DNA from: Mucilaginibacter sp. JRF
Lineage (GTDB): Bacteria; Bacteroidota; Bacteroidia; Sphingobacteriales; Sphingobacteriaceae
Assembly (NCBI RefSeq): GCF_015223065.1
Contig: NZ_JADFBY010000009.1
Span: 62,001 to 126,000 of the forward strand
Length of the DNA stretch: 64,000 nucleotides
Direction of reading: 5' to 3'
The translations under genes were made by a program, and so were the position numbers. A model generated the notes under the pieces. It did no database searches. It was not told the origin of the DNA and saw only the letters and a list, made by a program, of their open reading frames with translations. Below, in pieces: positions 15,457 to 24,980 of the stretch. Within the stretch, counting starts at the first letter, position 1, and each line of letters starts with the position of its first letter.

Positions 15457-17115
15457 TTAAACTTCGGCCAAATACTTGTGTACAAAGCTGATGGCCATTG
15501 AGCCCTCGCCCACGGCTGATGCCACACGGTTCATAGCACCGGCACGTACATCGCCCGCGGCAAAAATACCTGGTGTGCTGGTTTCCAGCATGTACGGGTC
15601 GCGGTCCATTTTCCATATTTTGCCAAAGCCATCGTAACGGTTAAGCTCCCGGCCGGTTTCAACAAAGCCTTTGGTATCCTTAATAATGTTGGTACCCAAC
15701 CATTCGGTATAAGGTTTTGCACCTATAAATATATACAAAGCATCGGCCTCAACGTTTTCAACATCGCCGGTTTTTAAATGGGTTATAGTTAGTCCGCGAA
15801 GTTTATCATCACCTTCGGCCTCGGTTATCTCGCTGCAAGGTTTCAGGCAGATGTTTGATACACCGCTTATCTGCTCAATTAAGTAAGCCGACATGGTAGA
15901 AGTCAGATCTTCCCTGCGGATGATGATACAAACCTGCTTGGCAAACTTTGATAGATACATAGCCGCTTGCCCGGCAGAGTTACCGCCGCCCACAATATAC
16001 ACCTGCTTATCGCGGCAGGAGAGGGCCTCGGTATTGGCCGCGCCGTAGTATATGCCCGCGCCGGTAAAGCTGTTTACGCCCTTGGTTTCCAGCTTACGGT
16101 AGTCAACACCGGTGGTTATGATGATGGCCTTGGCGTTTATCTCAGTATCATCATTCAGGATGATAGCCTTGTAGCCATCCTTAATACGTATCTCCTTAAC
16201 CGTTTGCGGCGACAAAAATTCGGTACCAAAACGTGTGGCCTGCGTAACGGCACGGCGGGTCAGATCAGATCCGCTTAAGCCACTCGGGAAACCCAGGTAG
16301 TTTTCGATACGAGAGCTTGTACCCGCCTGTCCGCCCGGTGCGTGGCGTTCTATCAGCAAAGTTTTTAAACCTTCGGATGCACCGTAAACAGAAGCAGCCA
16401 ATCCCGCGGGGCCTGCGCCAACAATGGCCACATCGTAAACATTATTGCTTACCCTTGGGTTAAGTCCAATTTTTGAGGCTACATCAATAATACTTGGTTT
16501 TTTTACCACCTCGCCATCCTCAAATATCAGCACCGGGAAATCTTTGGGTTGCAGATTGTTTACGTTGCATAGGCGTGTACCTTCCTCATCGGCCATGTCA
16601 ATCCATTGGTAAGGCACCAGGTTACCGGCTAAAAACTCCTTAACCTCGTGGCTTTGCGGCGAAAACTGGTAGCCTAATACCTTAATGCCCTTAAAATCGG
16701 GGCGATAGCCGCCCTGCCAATCATCAAGCAGATCGTCAATTATCGGGTATAGTTTTTCCTCTGGTGGGTCCCAGGGTTTGGTTAGGTAATAATCCAGTTT
16801 AACATCATTAATGGCCTTAATGGCGGCATCTGTATCCGAGTAGGCGGTGAGTAAAACACGCTTTGCCTCGGGGAAGAATACCATAGCCTTGGTCAAAAAA
16901 TCAACGCCCTGCATTTCGGGCATGCGTTGGTCTGATATAAAGGCGGCCACAACCTCGCCCTTGTTTTTCAGTTCGAGCAAGCTGTTCAATGCCTCATTGG
17001 CTGATGATGTACTTAGTATACGGTAATCCTGACGGTATTTAGCGCGCAGGTCGCGGTTTATGGCCCGCAAAACCTGCGGGTCGTCGTCAATCAAAAATAT
17101 TATTGGCTGATCCAT
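15457..17115 (-). CDS. Receiver domain fused to thioredoxin-reductase-like flavoprotein
   Basis: A 552-residue three-part fusion. Residues 4-128 are a receiver (D10-D12, D62 in FISDQRMPEM, K113). Residues about 141-220 look like a thioredoxin/glutaredoxin-fold domain (VLIFEDGEVVKKPS) with no CxxC. Residues 226-550 are an FAD/NAD(P) oxidoreductase of the thioredoxin reductase type: GAGPAG 233-238, PGGQAGTSSRIENYLGFP, GGGNSAG 376-382 and the FAD-binding GIFAAGDVR. The redox-active CxxC expected near GIYYGAAN (354-361) is absent, so classical thioredoxin reduction is unlikely. It follows the sensor kinase gene by 46 bp, which suggests that kinase phosphorylates it. Confidence 0.88.
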   Translation of the reverse strand: MDQPIIFLIDDDPQVLRAINRDLRAKYRQDYRILSTSSANEALNSLLELKNKGEVVAAFISDQRMPEMQGVDFLTKAMVFFPEAKRVLLTAYSDTDAAIKAINDVKLDYYLTKPWDPPEEKLYPIIDDLLDDWQGGYRPDFKGIKVLGYQFSPQSHEVKEFLAGNLVPYQWIDMADEEGTRLCNVNNLQPKDFPVLIFEDGEVVKKPSIIDVASKIGLNPRVSNNVYDVAIVGAGPAGLAASVYGASEGLKTLLIERHAPGGQAGTSSRIENYLGFPSGLSGSDLTRRAVTQATRFGTEFLSPQTVKEIRIKDGYKAIILNDDTEINAKAIIITTGVDYRKLETKGVNSFTGAGIYYGAANTEALSCRDKQVYIVGGGNSAGQAAMYLSKFAKQVCIIIRREDLTSTMSAYLIEQISGVSNICLKPCSEITEAEGDDKLRGLTITHLKTGDVENVEADALYIFIGAKPYTEWLGTNIIKDTKGFVETGRELNRYDGFGKIWKMDRDPYMLETSTPGIFAAGDVRAGAMNRVASAVGEGSMAISFVHKYLAEV

Positions 17116-17161
17116 TGATTGTTATAGTGATGGTAGATTGGTGATTCTATGTAAAAAAATG

Positions 17162-18580
17162 TTATTCCTGGTTTAAAGGCAAACATACCTCAAACTCTGT
17201 TTCGCCCGGTTTCGATTTTACCTTAACGGTGCCATTATGCTGCTGTATTATGCGGCTAACCACATCAAGCCCCATGCCTGTACCTTTGCCCATAGCCTTG
17301 GTAGTAAAAAACGGGTCGAATATGCGGCTGCGTATATCCTCGGGTATGCCGGGGCCATTGTCAGTTATCTTTATCTGCACAAATGAGCCGTCGCGTTGGG
17401 TGCTTATCTTCAGCGTGTCGCCGCCATTGCTTTCCATTGCATCAAGGGCATTATCTATCAGGTTTGTCCATACCTGGTTCAGATCGCCGGGGCGGGCCAT
17501 TATTTTAGGCAGATCCTCGGCAAAGCTTTTCACCATGTTAATGTTGTTCTTCTTGATCTTGTAGATCATCATTTTTAACGTGCTGATGATACCCTCCTTA
17601 ATGTCAACCAACTGCTTGTCGGCGGCCATATCCATGTGGGTGAAATTCTTCACGGAGGTAACCAGCTCACTTATCCGGCGCGAGGCTTCCTCAATGTCTG
17701 ATACCAGCTTGTCGGTCATCAACGTATTGCTTATCCACACCAACACCGGCGATACGCAATCATCAGCTACCTTAAGCTTCAGTTTGTCCAGATCGTTCAC
17801 CGCGAAGCCAACATCAACCAGCGTTTCGGCCATCTCGTAGCTGTTTACCTCGTGGTCTTCCAGCCAATCCATCATCTCATCTTCTTTTGATGATTTTTCG
17901 AGCATGCCCAGCACCGGTTTATCCGGCCTGTTGATGATCTCCTGTATAAAAGTGTTGATCGGGTCAACCTCGCTCATTTTAAGTTTTATGGCTGCCAACT
18001 GCTTAAAAATATGCGGGTATTTATGCAGCTGATCCTTTAGTGCTGCTGTGTTACGTACAATTGCCGCCGCCGGGTTGTTCAACTCGTGCGCCAAGCCAGC
18101 CGATAGCTTGCCCAGCGCCATCATTTTTTCGTTTTGTTGTTGCAGGGCTGTAAAGTCGCGCACGCGGTTGGTCATGATGTGTACCAGCGCCTCGGTAAGC
18201 TCGTAGTTTATTTTGATGCCATGCTGTATCTTTTCGGCAGGGCATATCAGCGAGGTCATTTTGCGGACGCATTCGCCGTAACCGGTCAGTTTTTTGCCGC
18301 GCGAGTAGGGCAGATAGCCTGTTATTGAACCCTCGTTCAATACCGCTATTTCGCGGATGCTGTTGCCCTGCGGCATACATATCCTGAAACTGCCCTCCAA
18401 TACCACCATGGTAACATCCAAAGGCGATCCGGCCTCAAACAAACGTTCGCCGGGCTCAAACTCCTCTACATGGCTTTCGTCAATAAGCCATTGCAATTGC
18501 TCAGCAGGAACACTTTGCAGGTTTTCAATTTTTTTAAGCTGATCAACAGTAACAGTATGCATAGAGGTAGTTGTTTTCAT
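17162..18580 (-). CDS. Histidine kinase with cyclic-nucleotide-binding-like sensor domain
   Basis: A 472-residue soluble sensor kinase. Residues 12-125 form a cNMP-binding-type beta barrel ([21 protein letters not shown], then the [12 protein letters not shown] segment), lacking a clear phosphate-binding cassette. A coiled linker leads to the H-box with H165 in [15 protein letters not shown], then the ATPase with [32 protein letters not shown]. The H-box AHELNNP is of the HPK4/NtrB type. It heads an operon with the receiver-flavoprotein fusion, UBP zinc finger and DoxX genes, so its most likely phosphorylation target is the receiver 46 bp downstream. Confidence 0.9.
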   Translation of the reverse strand: MKTTTSMHTVTVDQLKKIENLQSVPAEQLQWLIDESHVEEFEPGERLFEAGSPLDVTMVVLEGSFRICMPQGNSIREIAVLNEGSITGYLPYSRGKKLTGYGECVRKMTSLICPAEKIQHGIKINYELTEALVHIMTNRVRDFTALQQQNEKMMALGKLSAGLAHELNNPAAAIVRNTAALKDQLHKYPHIFKQLAAIKLKMSEVDPINTFIQEIINRPDKPVLGMLEKSSKEDEMMDWLEDHEVNSYEMAETLVDVGFAVNDLDKLKLKVADDCVSPVLVWISNTLMTDKLVSDIEEASRRISELVTSVKNFTHMDMAADKQLVDIKEGIISTLKMMIYKIKKNNINMVKSFAEDLPKIMARPGDLNQVWTNLIDNALDAMESNGGDTLKISTQRDGSFVQIKITDNGPGIPEDIRSRIFDPFFTTKAMGKGTGMGLDVVSRIIQQHNGTVKVKSKPGETEFEVCLPLNQE

Positions 18581-18689
18581 GAGTAAAAGTAGTGCACATT
18601 TTTAATATATGCATTATACAAAACACGGCAAATAATGGATTATTCGCAACTACCAAAGTACGTATAAAAGCTTGATATTATTAGTAGAC

Positions 18690-20150
18690 TTAAGTCGATA
18701 AGGGCAGGCTGAAATAGAAGGTGGCTCCCTCAAACTCCTCGCTCTCTACCCATATCTTACCGTTGTGCAGGTTAATGATCTCGCCGGCTATATACAGGCC
18801 GATGCCGAAACCGGCAACTGATTTCATGATCTCGTTATCGGCACGGTAAAAACGATCAAACAACCGGGCCTGATCCTGTTTTTTTACACCGATACCTTTG
18901 TCGGTTACTGATACGGTAACTTCATTTTCGCGCACCACACAGTTAATGAATATCTGCGTTTCGCGGGGCGAATATTTGGCGGCATTGCTCAAAAAGTTAT
19001 CCAGCACCTGGCTTATCTTGTTGCGGTCGGCATTTACGGTGGCGCTATCGTTGCGGTCTATCTCAAAAAAATGACTACTGTTGATGAACCGCGCATCGGC
19101 AACCACCTCCGTCACCAGTTCGCTAATATCAAATGCCTCGGGTGACAGGGTGATCTTACCCGAGTCGAGTTTTGACAGGTCGAGAAAACCGCGTATCATC
19201 TTGGTCATCTTCACTATCTGCAAATCGGCTTTGGCAAGAGCACCGGCAATAAACGGTTCGCCAATTTTTTGCGCCTTGCTCATTGATATTTGTATGTACG
19301 ATTTAATGGACGTCAACGGCGTTTTAAGCTCATGACTAACCATCGCTATAAAATCATTTTTGCGCATCTCCTCCAGCTTGTGCTGGGTAATATCTATCAT
19401 GATGCCCGAGTAGTTGGTTATTTTACCATCAGCATTATAATATACTTTACCGCTGGTACGCACCCAGTGTTGTTTGCCGGTTTTGGGGTTGGTTATAGGG
19501 TATTCCAGGTCGGCGGTTACACCATGTTCAAGAGCATCTGTAACCGTATCAACAACCATTTGGCGATACGGGTCGCCGATGCACTCCATCGCGTATTCAA
19601 ACAAAAGCTCCTCATCAGGCCCAATGCCAAAAAACGCCTTTGTTTTTGCAGATGGAAATATGGTCATGGTGGTGGCATCAATACCCCAGGTGCCCAGCCA
19701 GGCGGCATCAATAGTGAGTTGTAAACGCTCCTGAGCTTCGGTCAGTTTAAAGCGGGCCTCAAATTCTTCGGTAACATCAATTGATGTATGCAGCACGCCC
19801 CAAACAATACCATCGGCATTACATATCGGCTTAAAACATATATTATAATAGTTGGTATGGGTATGGTTGTTTACCGTTATGTCAACACGTTCTTCCTTAA
19901 GTTCAATAAGCTTGTTGTTTTGATAGGCCTCACGCAACAGGTCGCTTAAACGATGGCAGGCCAGCTCGGGCACGGCATTACAAAACGATTGGCCAATTGC
20001 GGTTTCATCCTTCATCCATGCTTTTAGCATGGCTTTATTGGCTATTTTTACAAGCAGATCGTTACCGGTGTAGAGGGCGGTAGGTGTAGGCGTTTCATTA
20101 ATAATGACACGCAACATATCCTGTTCAATATCAAAGAGGGTAGCGTTCAT
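18690..20150 (-). CDS. PAS-domain sensor histidine kinase
   Basis: A 486-residue soluble kinase starting at ATG 20150 (the frame also allows TTG 20168). Two PAS domains are visible, the first ending at GVLHTSIDVTEEFEA and the second at NYSGIMIDITQHKLEE. The H-box has H273 in AMVSHELKTPLTSIKSY, the N-box is DNFLSNAAKYSP, and DKGIGV, FDRFYRAD and GFGIGLYI complete the ATPase. No receiver partner is adjacent; it lies 109 bp upstream of the cNMP-kinase operon on the same strand. The ligand is unknown. Confidence 0.9.
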   Translation of the reverse strand: MNATLFDIEQDMLRVIINETPTPTALYTGNDLLVKIANKAMLKAWMKDETAIGQSFCNAVPELACHRLSDLLREAYQNNKLIELKEERVDITVNNHTHTNYYNICFKPICNADGIVWGVLHTSIDVTEEFEARFKLTEAQERLQLTIDAAWLGTWGIDATTMTIFPSAKTKAFFGIGPDEELLFEYAMECIGDPYRQMVVDTVTDALEHGVTADLEYPITNPKTGKQHWVRTSGKVYYNADGKITNYSGIMIDITQHKLEEMRKNDFIAMVSHELKTPLTSIKSYIQISMSKAQKIGEPFIAGALAKADLQIVKMTKMIRGFLDLSKLDSGKITLSPEAFDISELVTEVVADARFINSSHFFEIDRNDSATVNADRNKISQVLDNFLSNAAKYSPRETQIFINCVVRENEVTVSVTDKGIGVKKQDQARLFDRFYRADNEIMKSVAGFGIGLYIAGEIINLHNGKIWVESEEFEGATFYFSLPLST

Positions 20151-20245
20151 AGGAAGATCGGTTAGCAAATATAGCTATAGATGTATAATTAACTTATACG
20201 TACTATTAAATGTAATAGTTAATATTGATATTTAGTATATTAAAT

Positions 20246-20578
20246 ATGGCAGCCAACCCGCTTTTGTTAGATATGGTACGCAACGTATTGTTCCATTTGC
20301 CTGACGTGTTTGAAAAGAAGATGTTTGGCGGCGTATGTTTTATGGTTGATGATAAACTGTGCGTTTGCGTGGGGAAAGATTACCTGCTTTGCCGCCTCGA
20401 TCCGGATAATTATGATACCGAACTGGAAATGCCCGGCGTAAGCCAAATGATGAGCGGAAGCCGTGTTATGAAAGGTTACATACACGTTGACGAAGGGGTA
20501 CTGAACACCGAGAATGATGTATTGATTTGGGCTAACAAGGCGCTTAAATACAATGCAGTATTAAATAGTAAATTGTAA
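20246..20578 (+). CDS. TfoX/Sxy N-terminal-domain protein
   Basis: A 110-residue protein with only the TfoX N-terminal domain. KKMFGGVCFMVDDKLCVCV and LLCRLDPDNYD are the conserved core, followed by GYIHVDEG. In proteobacteria TfoX drives competence genes; short stand-alone domains like this are common and uncharacterised. I chose ATG 20246 (MAANPLLL), since the longer frame to 20225 adds only seven hydrophobic residues. It is divergent from the PAS kinase. Confidence 0.82.
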   Translation: MAANPLLLDMVRNVLFHLPDVFEKKMFGGVCFMVDDKLCVCVGKDYLLCRLDPDNYDTELEMPGVSQMMSGSRVMKGYIHVDEGVLNTENDVLIWANKALKYNAVLNSKL

Positions 20579-20697
20579 TGTGTTAAAGATGTTTTAATTT
20601 ATTGTTGCTTAAATTAATTAACAATTATTAACTGTTTAACTATTGTTTATAGTTGAAGTGGTTTTTAGATTTGATTATTAAATAATTCTTAATCATT

Positions 20698-21054
20698 ATG
20701 AAAAACCTATTCTTCTTACTAACATTAGTTTTACTTGTTGGCTGTAAAAAAGACCAAAAAAGACCGGCTTCAAGTCCAATGGAAATCATCATCACTGAAG
20801 TTCCGGATGGTGGAACTTATACTATAAGTATTGTAAGTGATAAAAAGGGCGAACAGGTATTTGAAATAGTTGGCGGAACCGAAAACAAGACATATATCAT
20901 TACAGTTGACGAAGGTGATAACTTAACAGCCGACTATTCTTTTCAAACATCTGATCAAAAAGTTGGCCCGGGATCGGTAAGATTTGTTTATCGTGAAAGT
21001 ACAAGGACAGTAAATTCCGGTGAAGGCACTGTCAGGTTTTCAATTACATCGTGA
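20698..21054 (+). CDS. Small lipoprotein, unknown function
   Basis: A 118-residue secreted protein. The N-terminus MKNLFFLLTLVLLVGCKKD is a lipoprotein signal with lipobox LVGC (Cys16) followed by Lys/Asp, as is usual in Bacteroidota. The rest is beta-rich (TYTISIVSDKKGEQVFEIVGG) without a family I recognise. It lies in an AT-richer stretch with its own upstream region of about 120 bp. DUF1801 follows after 20 bp. Confidence 0.75.
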   Translation: MKNLFFLLTLVLLVGCKKDQKRPASSPMEIIITEVPDGGTYTISIVSDKKGEQVFEIVGGTENKTYIITVDEGDNLTADYSFQTSDQKVGPGSVRFVYRESTRTVNSGEGTVRFSITS

Positions 21055-21074
21055 TGTTATAAATTATTGACTTT

Positions 21075-21434
21075 ATGCAAAGCAAAGCCGCAACCGTTGA
21101 TGAATATTTAAAGGAAGTGCCTGCCGACCGTCTGGAGGCGATAACCACCCTGCGCGATCTGTGCCGCGAAAAGCTGAGCAATCATACCGAGAGCATGCTT
21201 TACGGTATGCCCACTTATACACTAAACGAGGTGGCCGACGTAGCCTTTAATAGCCAAAAGAATTACATATCGCTATACGTTACAGGTACCGAGCTGATCG
21301 CAAAATATCACGACAGGTTGAATGCCTCTATCGGTAAAAGCTGCATCAGGTTCAGCAAGCCACAAAAAATGGATATGGATGTAATAGCCGCCATGCTTAG
21401 CGACATAGCGGCTATGAAATACGGTCAACTTTAA
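21075..21434 (+). CDS. DUF1801 domain protein
   Basis: A 119-residue single-domain protein of the DUF1801 (YdhG-like) group. Family features are VDEYLKEVPADRLEAITTLRDL, the YGMPTY segment and the C-terminal CIRFSKPQKMDMDVIAAML. The fold is alpha/beta and cytosolic; biochemical function is unknown. It overlaps the convergent DUF3575 gene by 4 bp at the stop codons. Confidence 0.85.
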   Translation: MQSKAATVDEYLKEVPADRLEAITTLRDLCREKLSNHTESMLYGMPTYTLNEVADVAFNSQKNYISLYVTGTELIAKYHDRLNASIGKSCIRFSKPQKMDMDVIAAMLSDIAAMKYGQL

Positions 21435-22183
21435 AAACGTATACCTAAAGCCAGGCCCAAACGTACGGTTGCCCAGCGACCATCAACATCCATTTTGGCG
21501 CCGTTTTGATCGACAGTGTATTCGGTCTTTATAAAATCGTTCTGATTAAAGGCATCCAGTTCATTACGTACGGCTTGTTGCTCATTTTCGTCGAGCTGTG
21601 CACGGGCATCAACCTTGCCCGAAGCAGTGCCATAAGTAGCGCCTAATATCCACCAGTCGAGGTATACAAGTTTGCTTAATTTAAATTGCGCGCCAAACAT
21701 CAGGCCGCCGGTTATGCTGTTTATACTTCCTGACAAGGGCAATACCTTTTCGGCGCCATCATAATCATACTTAAAAGGTAATTTGGCGGTTTGATGTGTG
21801 TATTGGGCGTATGGCGCAATGTAAAAGCCACGCCCGGCCTGCGACCCGGTGTAGAACCTGAACTCCGGCGCTATCACAAAATGCCCGATATCCAGTCCAT
21901 CTATCTGGCGCGAAAAGTTATTGTTGTCACCAATGTTTTTTATCGTCCCTTTAAAGGGAATGGCTGATGTTGGCCTGAAGCTCATATTCATGGCGACAGA
22001 TATTTTTTGACCAACAGGCCGTTCATATTGTACCGAAAAGGTTTTCAGGAATAGCGACGACACGTTGAGTTTTACAAAATTGTCGCCATCGGAATCAACA
22101 GTTTGAGCTTTTGATGCAAAGCTGAGCAGGCATAAGCAGCCAACAAGGCCGGTTAGCTTAGTGGGGAATTTAAGAGTAAGCAT
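21431..22183 (-). CDS. DUF3575-like outer-membrane protein
   Basis: A 250-residue secreted protein with a signal peptide ending near FASKAQT. The mature part alternates hydrophobic and polar residues and ends in an aromatic residue (RLGLALGIRF), as outer-membrane beta barrels do. VKLNVSSLFLKTFSVQYERPV, APEFRFYTG and GFYIAPYAQY match the DUF3575 pattern seen in Bacteroidota. Function unknown. It stands alone, convergent with DUF1801 and upstream of nothing on its strand. Confidence 0.8.
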   Translation of the reverse strand: MLTLKFPTKLTGLVGCLCLLSFASKAQTVDSDGDNFVKLNVSSLFLKTFSVQYERPVGQKISVAMNMSFRPTSAIPFKGTIKNIGDNNNFSRQIDGLDIGHFVIAPEFRFYTGSQAGRGFYIAPYAQYTHQTAKLPFKYDYDGAEKVLPLSGSINSITGGLMFGAQFKLSKLVYLDWWILGATYGTASGKVDARAQLDENEQQAVRNELDAFNQNDFIKTEYTVDQNGAKMDVDGRWATVRLGLALGIRF

Positions 22184-22262
22184 TGGCTTTAAAGTTATTG
22201 TTTAGCGATGAACTGTTAAAACAATAAATAGCCGGCACCCCGTTTTTGTTTCTAAAATTTAA

Positions 22263-23507
22263 CTATTGATTAATAGATTGCGCTTTGGTATATCTCAGTA
22301 CCGGTTTGGGGCGCTTTACAGCAGTGTCGCTTTTGATTACGGGCTTCTTCTTTTTGCCTTTTTTGTTGCGTTTACCCCACCATATTAAAAAGCCGGTTAT
22401 GGGTAATGATGCGCATATCAGGCTCGCTAAAAAGGCCAGTATCTGCGTTACAGGGCCAAAAATGCGTCCGGTATGTATTTCCTTATTGGAGTTACGCCAT
22501 TTAGATGCCAATGATTTTTGGCTTTGCTCAAGCTTGTCAAACTGCTTGCCGTTTCGTATATCGTAGTAGTAATAATTTACATCGCGCCAGCCATCAATAC
22601 GGTTTTTCAGGGTGGCGATAGCCATCAGGGTTTGCTCATCTTTTTCGGGTAAGTTAAGGCCGATGGATGTGTAATTGCCTGCCATTTGTTTTTGCACATC
22701 GGCTAATATAACTTCCAAAGTACTACCCTTACTAACCGGGGCATTACCAATGTTAGGGGCGGTACGGGTCAATACCTCTTTACCCGGCGAGCCCAATATG
22801 CGGTAAATACCATCCTCCCACCACTTGAACGACCATACCAACCCGGTTATGGCAATGAGCATAGCCACAGGCAGCGCATAAAAGCCCAGGCTGTTATGCA
22901 GATCGTAATTAACACGCTTCCACTTCGCTTTCCACTTAATGCTGAGGTTTTGCTTAAGCTGTTTCAGGTTTTTTGGCAGCCAGATAATAAACCCGGTGAT
23001 CATGATCAGCAGGAACATCAGTATACATGAACCGATGATAACGCTTCCTACCTGTTTATTAAGCAATAGCTGGCGGTGCAATTGCTCCACAACGTTAAAA
23101 AACTCATAGCGGCGGTCAATAACGCCAAGTACCTTACCATTGTAGGGGTTAACGTATACCACATCGCGATATTTGTACTGGCTAAAATAGCTCAGACCTA
23201 CCTTGTCTTTTTTTTTACTTTTTGATGCCGAGAATACATAGCTGCGGCCGGGTTCGGTCACCTCAATATCGCTGATCGGCTTTTTTTTGCCCAGCTTTTT
23301 TTGCGCGATGGCCAGTAGTTCAGAAACTGGTTTGGCCAGGCCGGTTTGTTTTACCTCGACCAGATCATGGTGTACGGCATCATAAAGCTCATCCTCAAAT
23401 ACAAGTATGCACCCTGTTACCGCTACTATAACCACTATAATACCCGTAACCAGGCCAACCCATAAATGCAGCCAGGCTGCTACATCTTTAATTCGCTTCC
23501 AGATCAT
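22263..23507 (-). CDS. PepSY-domain inner-membrane protein (putative iron reductase)
   Basis: A 414-residue PepSY-TM protein. Four helices are visible: the first in LHLWVGLVTGIIVVIVAVTG, the others near residues 160-180, 215-235 and 360-385. They enclose two periplasmic PepSY-type loops. Conserved His residues in LHLW, EQLHRQLL, DLHNSLGFY and KEIHTGRIFG are positioned to bind heme, as in siderophore-iron reductases of this family. The C-terminus is very basic (GKRNKKGKKKKP). A Fur-like inverted-repeat box overlaps its promoter (23548-23570), matching boxes at the iron locus at 47-52 kb. A role in ferric-siderophore reduction is inferred. Confidence 0.85.
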   Translation of the reverse strand: MIWKRIKDVAAWLHLWVGLVTGIIVVIVAVTGCILVFEDELYDAVHHDLVEVKQTGLAKPVSELLAIAQKKLGKKKPISDIEVTEPGRSYVFSASKSKKKDKVGLSYFSQYKYRDVVYVNPYNGKVLGVIDRRYEFFNVVEQLHRQLLLNKQVGSVIIGSCILMFLLIMITGFIIWLPKNLKQLKQNLSIKWKAKWKRVNYDLHNSLGFYALPVAMLIAITGLVWSFKWWEDGIYRILGSPGKEVLTRTAPNIGNAPVSKGSTLEVILADVQKQMAGNYTSIGLNLPEKDEQTLMAIATLKNRIDGWRDVNYYYYDIRNGKQFDKLEQSQKSLASKWRNSNKEIHTGRIFGPVTQILAFLASLICASLPITGFLIWWGKRNKKGKKKKPVIKSDTAVKRPKPVLRYTKAQSINQ

Positions 23508-23534
23508 AAACTACGTTAATAGCACTTGCTATCG

Positions 23535-23570
23535 CAAAAATATAATCTTATTTAGATTAATTTAAAACAA
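23535..23570 (-). promoter_or_regulatory. Promoter with Fur-like box for PepSY gene
   Basis: On the minus strand TATTTTTG (23542-23535) fits the TAnnTTTG -7 element. Directly upstream is a 23-bp site at 23548-23570 starting TTATTTAGA and ending AAACAA. It agrees at 18 of 23 positions with the box at 52048-52070 in the TonB-receptor promoter. It overlaps the -33 to -7 interval, so a bound repressor would block RNA polymerase. Binding by Fur is inferred. Confidence 0.55.
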
Positions 23571-23617
23571 TTGTGAAAGCGTGTTATAACATTTAAGATA
23601 CAAAGCGACCGGCAGGG

Positions 23618-24841
23618 CTATGCGGCTTGCTGATCCATCCAGTTTTTGCCATTGGTAAAGCGGGCAACAAGCATGGCGGCAACAGTATCTCCGGTGGCAT
23701 TGAGCAGGGTAGCCAGCGGGTCAACCAGTGTACCGATGATGATAGCAGGAGGGAGCGCTTCGGGGGGGAAGCCGTAAGCTGATATAAATAGCAATTCGCC
23801 AACGTAACCGCCGTTGGGTATGCCGCCTTCAACAATACTTACCAATACAGTTATAGCCAGAGCGCTGATGATGATCTCGGGAGTATCAAACCCTTTGCCG
23901 AACAGGGCGAACACCACCGCCATTTTTACGATAGATGATATACTCGAACCATCCTTATGCAGCGTGGCGCCAAGCGGCACCGTTATGTTGGTGATATAAT
24001 CGGGCACGCCCATTTTTTTGGCGGCATCCAAATTGGCGGGTATGGTGGCAATACTACTGCAAGTGCTTACCGCCGTTGCCGATGGAATGATGCTGTTTTG
24101 CCAGTAGCGTTTAACGCCCTTAACGCCTCCGGCTATAAAAGCATAAGCGCTAAAGCCGACTACAAAATATACCGCGCCCACACTGTAATATAAGCCTAAT
24201 GATTTTGCGTAAGCCCCAAACAGCTTCGGCCCGAAATACCCTACCTGGTAAGCAAAGTAAGCGCCCAAACCGATAGGGGCTATCTTCATTAAGATGATAA
24301 AAAGTTGCTTGAAAACTTCATTCCCGGCGTTTAAAAAGCGGGCGAAGCGCACGCCATCCTCACCTGAACGTAACACGGCAAAGCCTAACAGTACCGAAAA
24401 AAGTATCATGGCCAGCATGCTCGAACGGGTGAACAACTGATAAAAATCCGCCGTGGTAAAAAGCTGTACCAATTGCTCGCCAAAGGGCTTTTTGCTGATC
24501 TGCTCGTTAATGGCAGGTGCCACCAATTGTTCATGTATCGGGAACAGGCGCACCGCGATTATGGTCACCGTGGCCGATACCAATATGGTGCCCAAAAATA
24601 CCAGCGACGTTGTACTCAGCAACCTGCCTATACGGTTGGTACCATTCAGGTTGGCAATGGCCGATGATATGGCGAAGAAAACCAGCGGCACCACGGCTAT
24701 GAACAGCAGGTTCAAAAAAATATCGCCCAGTGGCTTTAGTATAACCACCTGTTTGCCCATTACCAAACCGGCAATGGCACCGGCGGTTACGCCGCTAAGT
24801 AGCCATAAAATTCCGCTGTAGTTTTTAAGCCAGTTACTCAT
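23618..24841 (-). CDS. Dicarboxylate/amino acid:cation symporter (DAACS family)
   Basis: A 407-residue secondary transporter of the GltP/DctA type, importing C4-dicarboxylates, glutamate or related acids with Na+ or H+. It has about eight hydrophobic helices and the family signature: the serine-rich TAVSTCSSIATIPANL (re-entrant loop) and the substrate-site region GATLHKDGSSISSIVKMA. The C-terminal GTLVDPLATLLNATGDTVAAMLV carries the conserved Asp/Asn-rich helix. The Cys-containing STCSS variant is typical of Bacteroidota members. It stands alone, divergent from the M1 peptidase. Substrate not determined. Confidence 0.9.
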   Translation of the reverse strand: MSNWLKNYSGILWLLSGVTAGAIAGLVMGKQVVILKPLGDIFLNLLFIAVVPLVFFAISSAIANLNGTNRIGRLLSTTSLVFLGTILVSATVTIIAVRLFPIHEQLVAPAINEQISKKPFGEQLVQLFTTADFYQLFTRSSMLAMILFSVLLGFAVLRSGEDGVRFARFLNAGNEVFKQLFIILMKIAPIGLGAYFAYQVGYFGPKLFGAYAKSLGLYYSVGAVYFVVGFSAYAFIAGGVKGVKRYWQNSIIPSATAVSTCSSIATIPANLDAAKKMGVPDYITNITVPLGATLHKDGSSISSIVKMAVVFALFGKGFDTPEIIISALAITVLVSIVEGGIPNGGYVGELLFISAYGFPPEALPPAIIIGTLVDPLATLLNATGDTVAAMLVARFTNGKNWMDQQAA

Positions 24842-24980
24842 TATGGGTTTTTGAGATACGATGCGGGCTAATATATGTAAAAAACGGGCTAATAAGCGGT
24901 TGGCAAGCCATGCCTTTGTAAACTATTTTTGCCGGTGGCCCTGCTGTGTTTTGCCGGGTATAAGCTTATATTTAGTCGCT

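Noticed and set aside
15457-17115. Calling the receiver-flavoprotein a working thioredoxin reductase.
   Set aside because: The redox-active CxxC is missing in both the reductase part and the thioredoxin-fold insert, so only the fold is supported.
24861-24980. N-terminal extension of the M1 peptidase by 40 codons.
   Set aside because: The extension is rich in Cys and basic residues and would hide the signal peptide that begins at ATG 24981.
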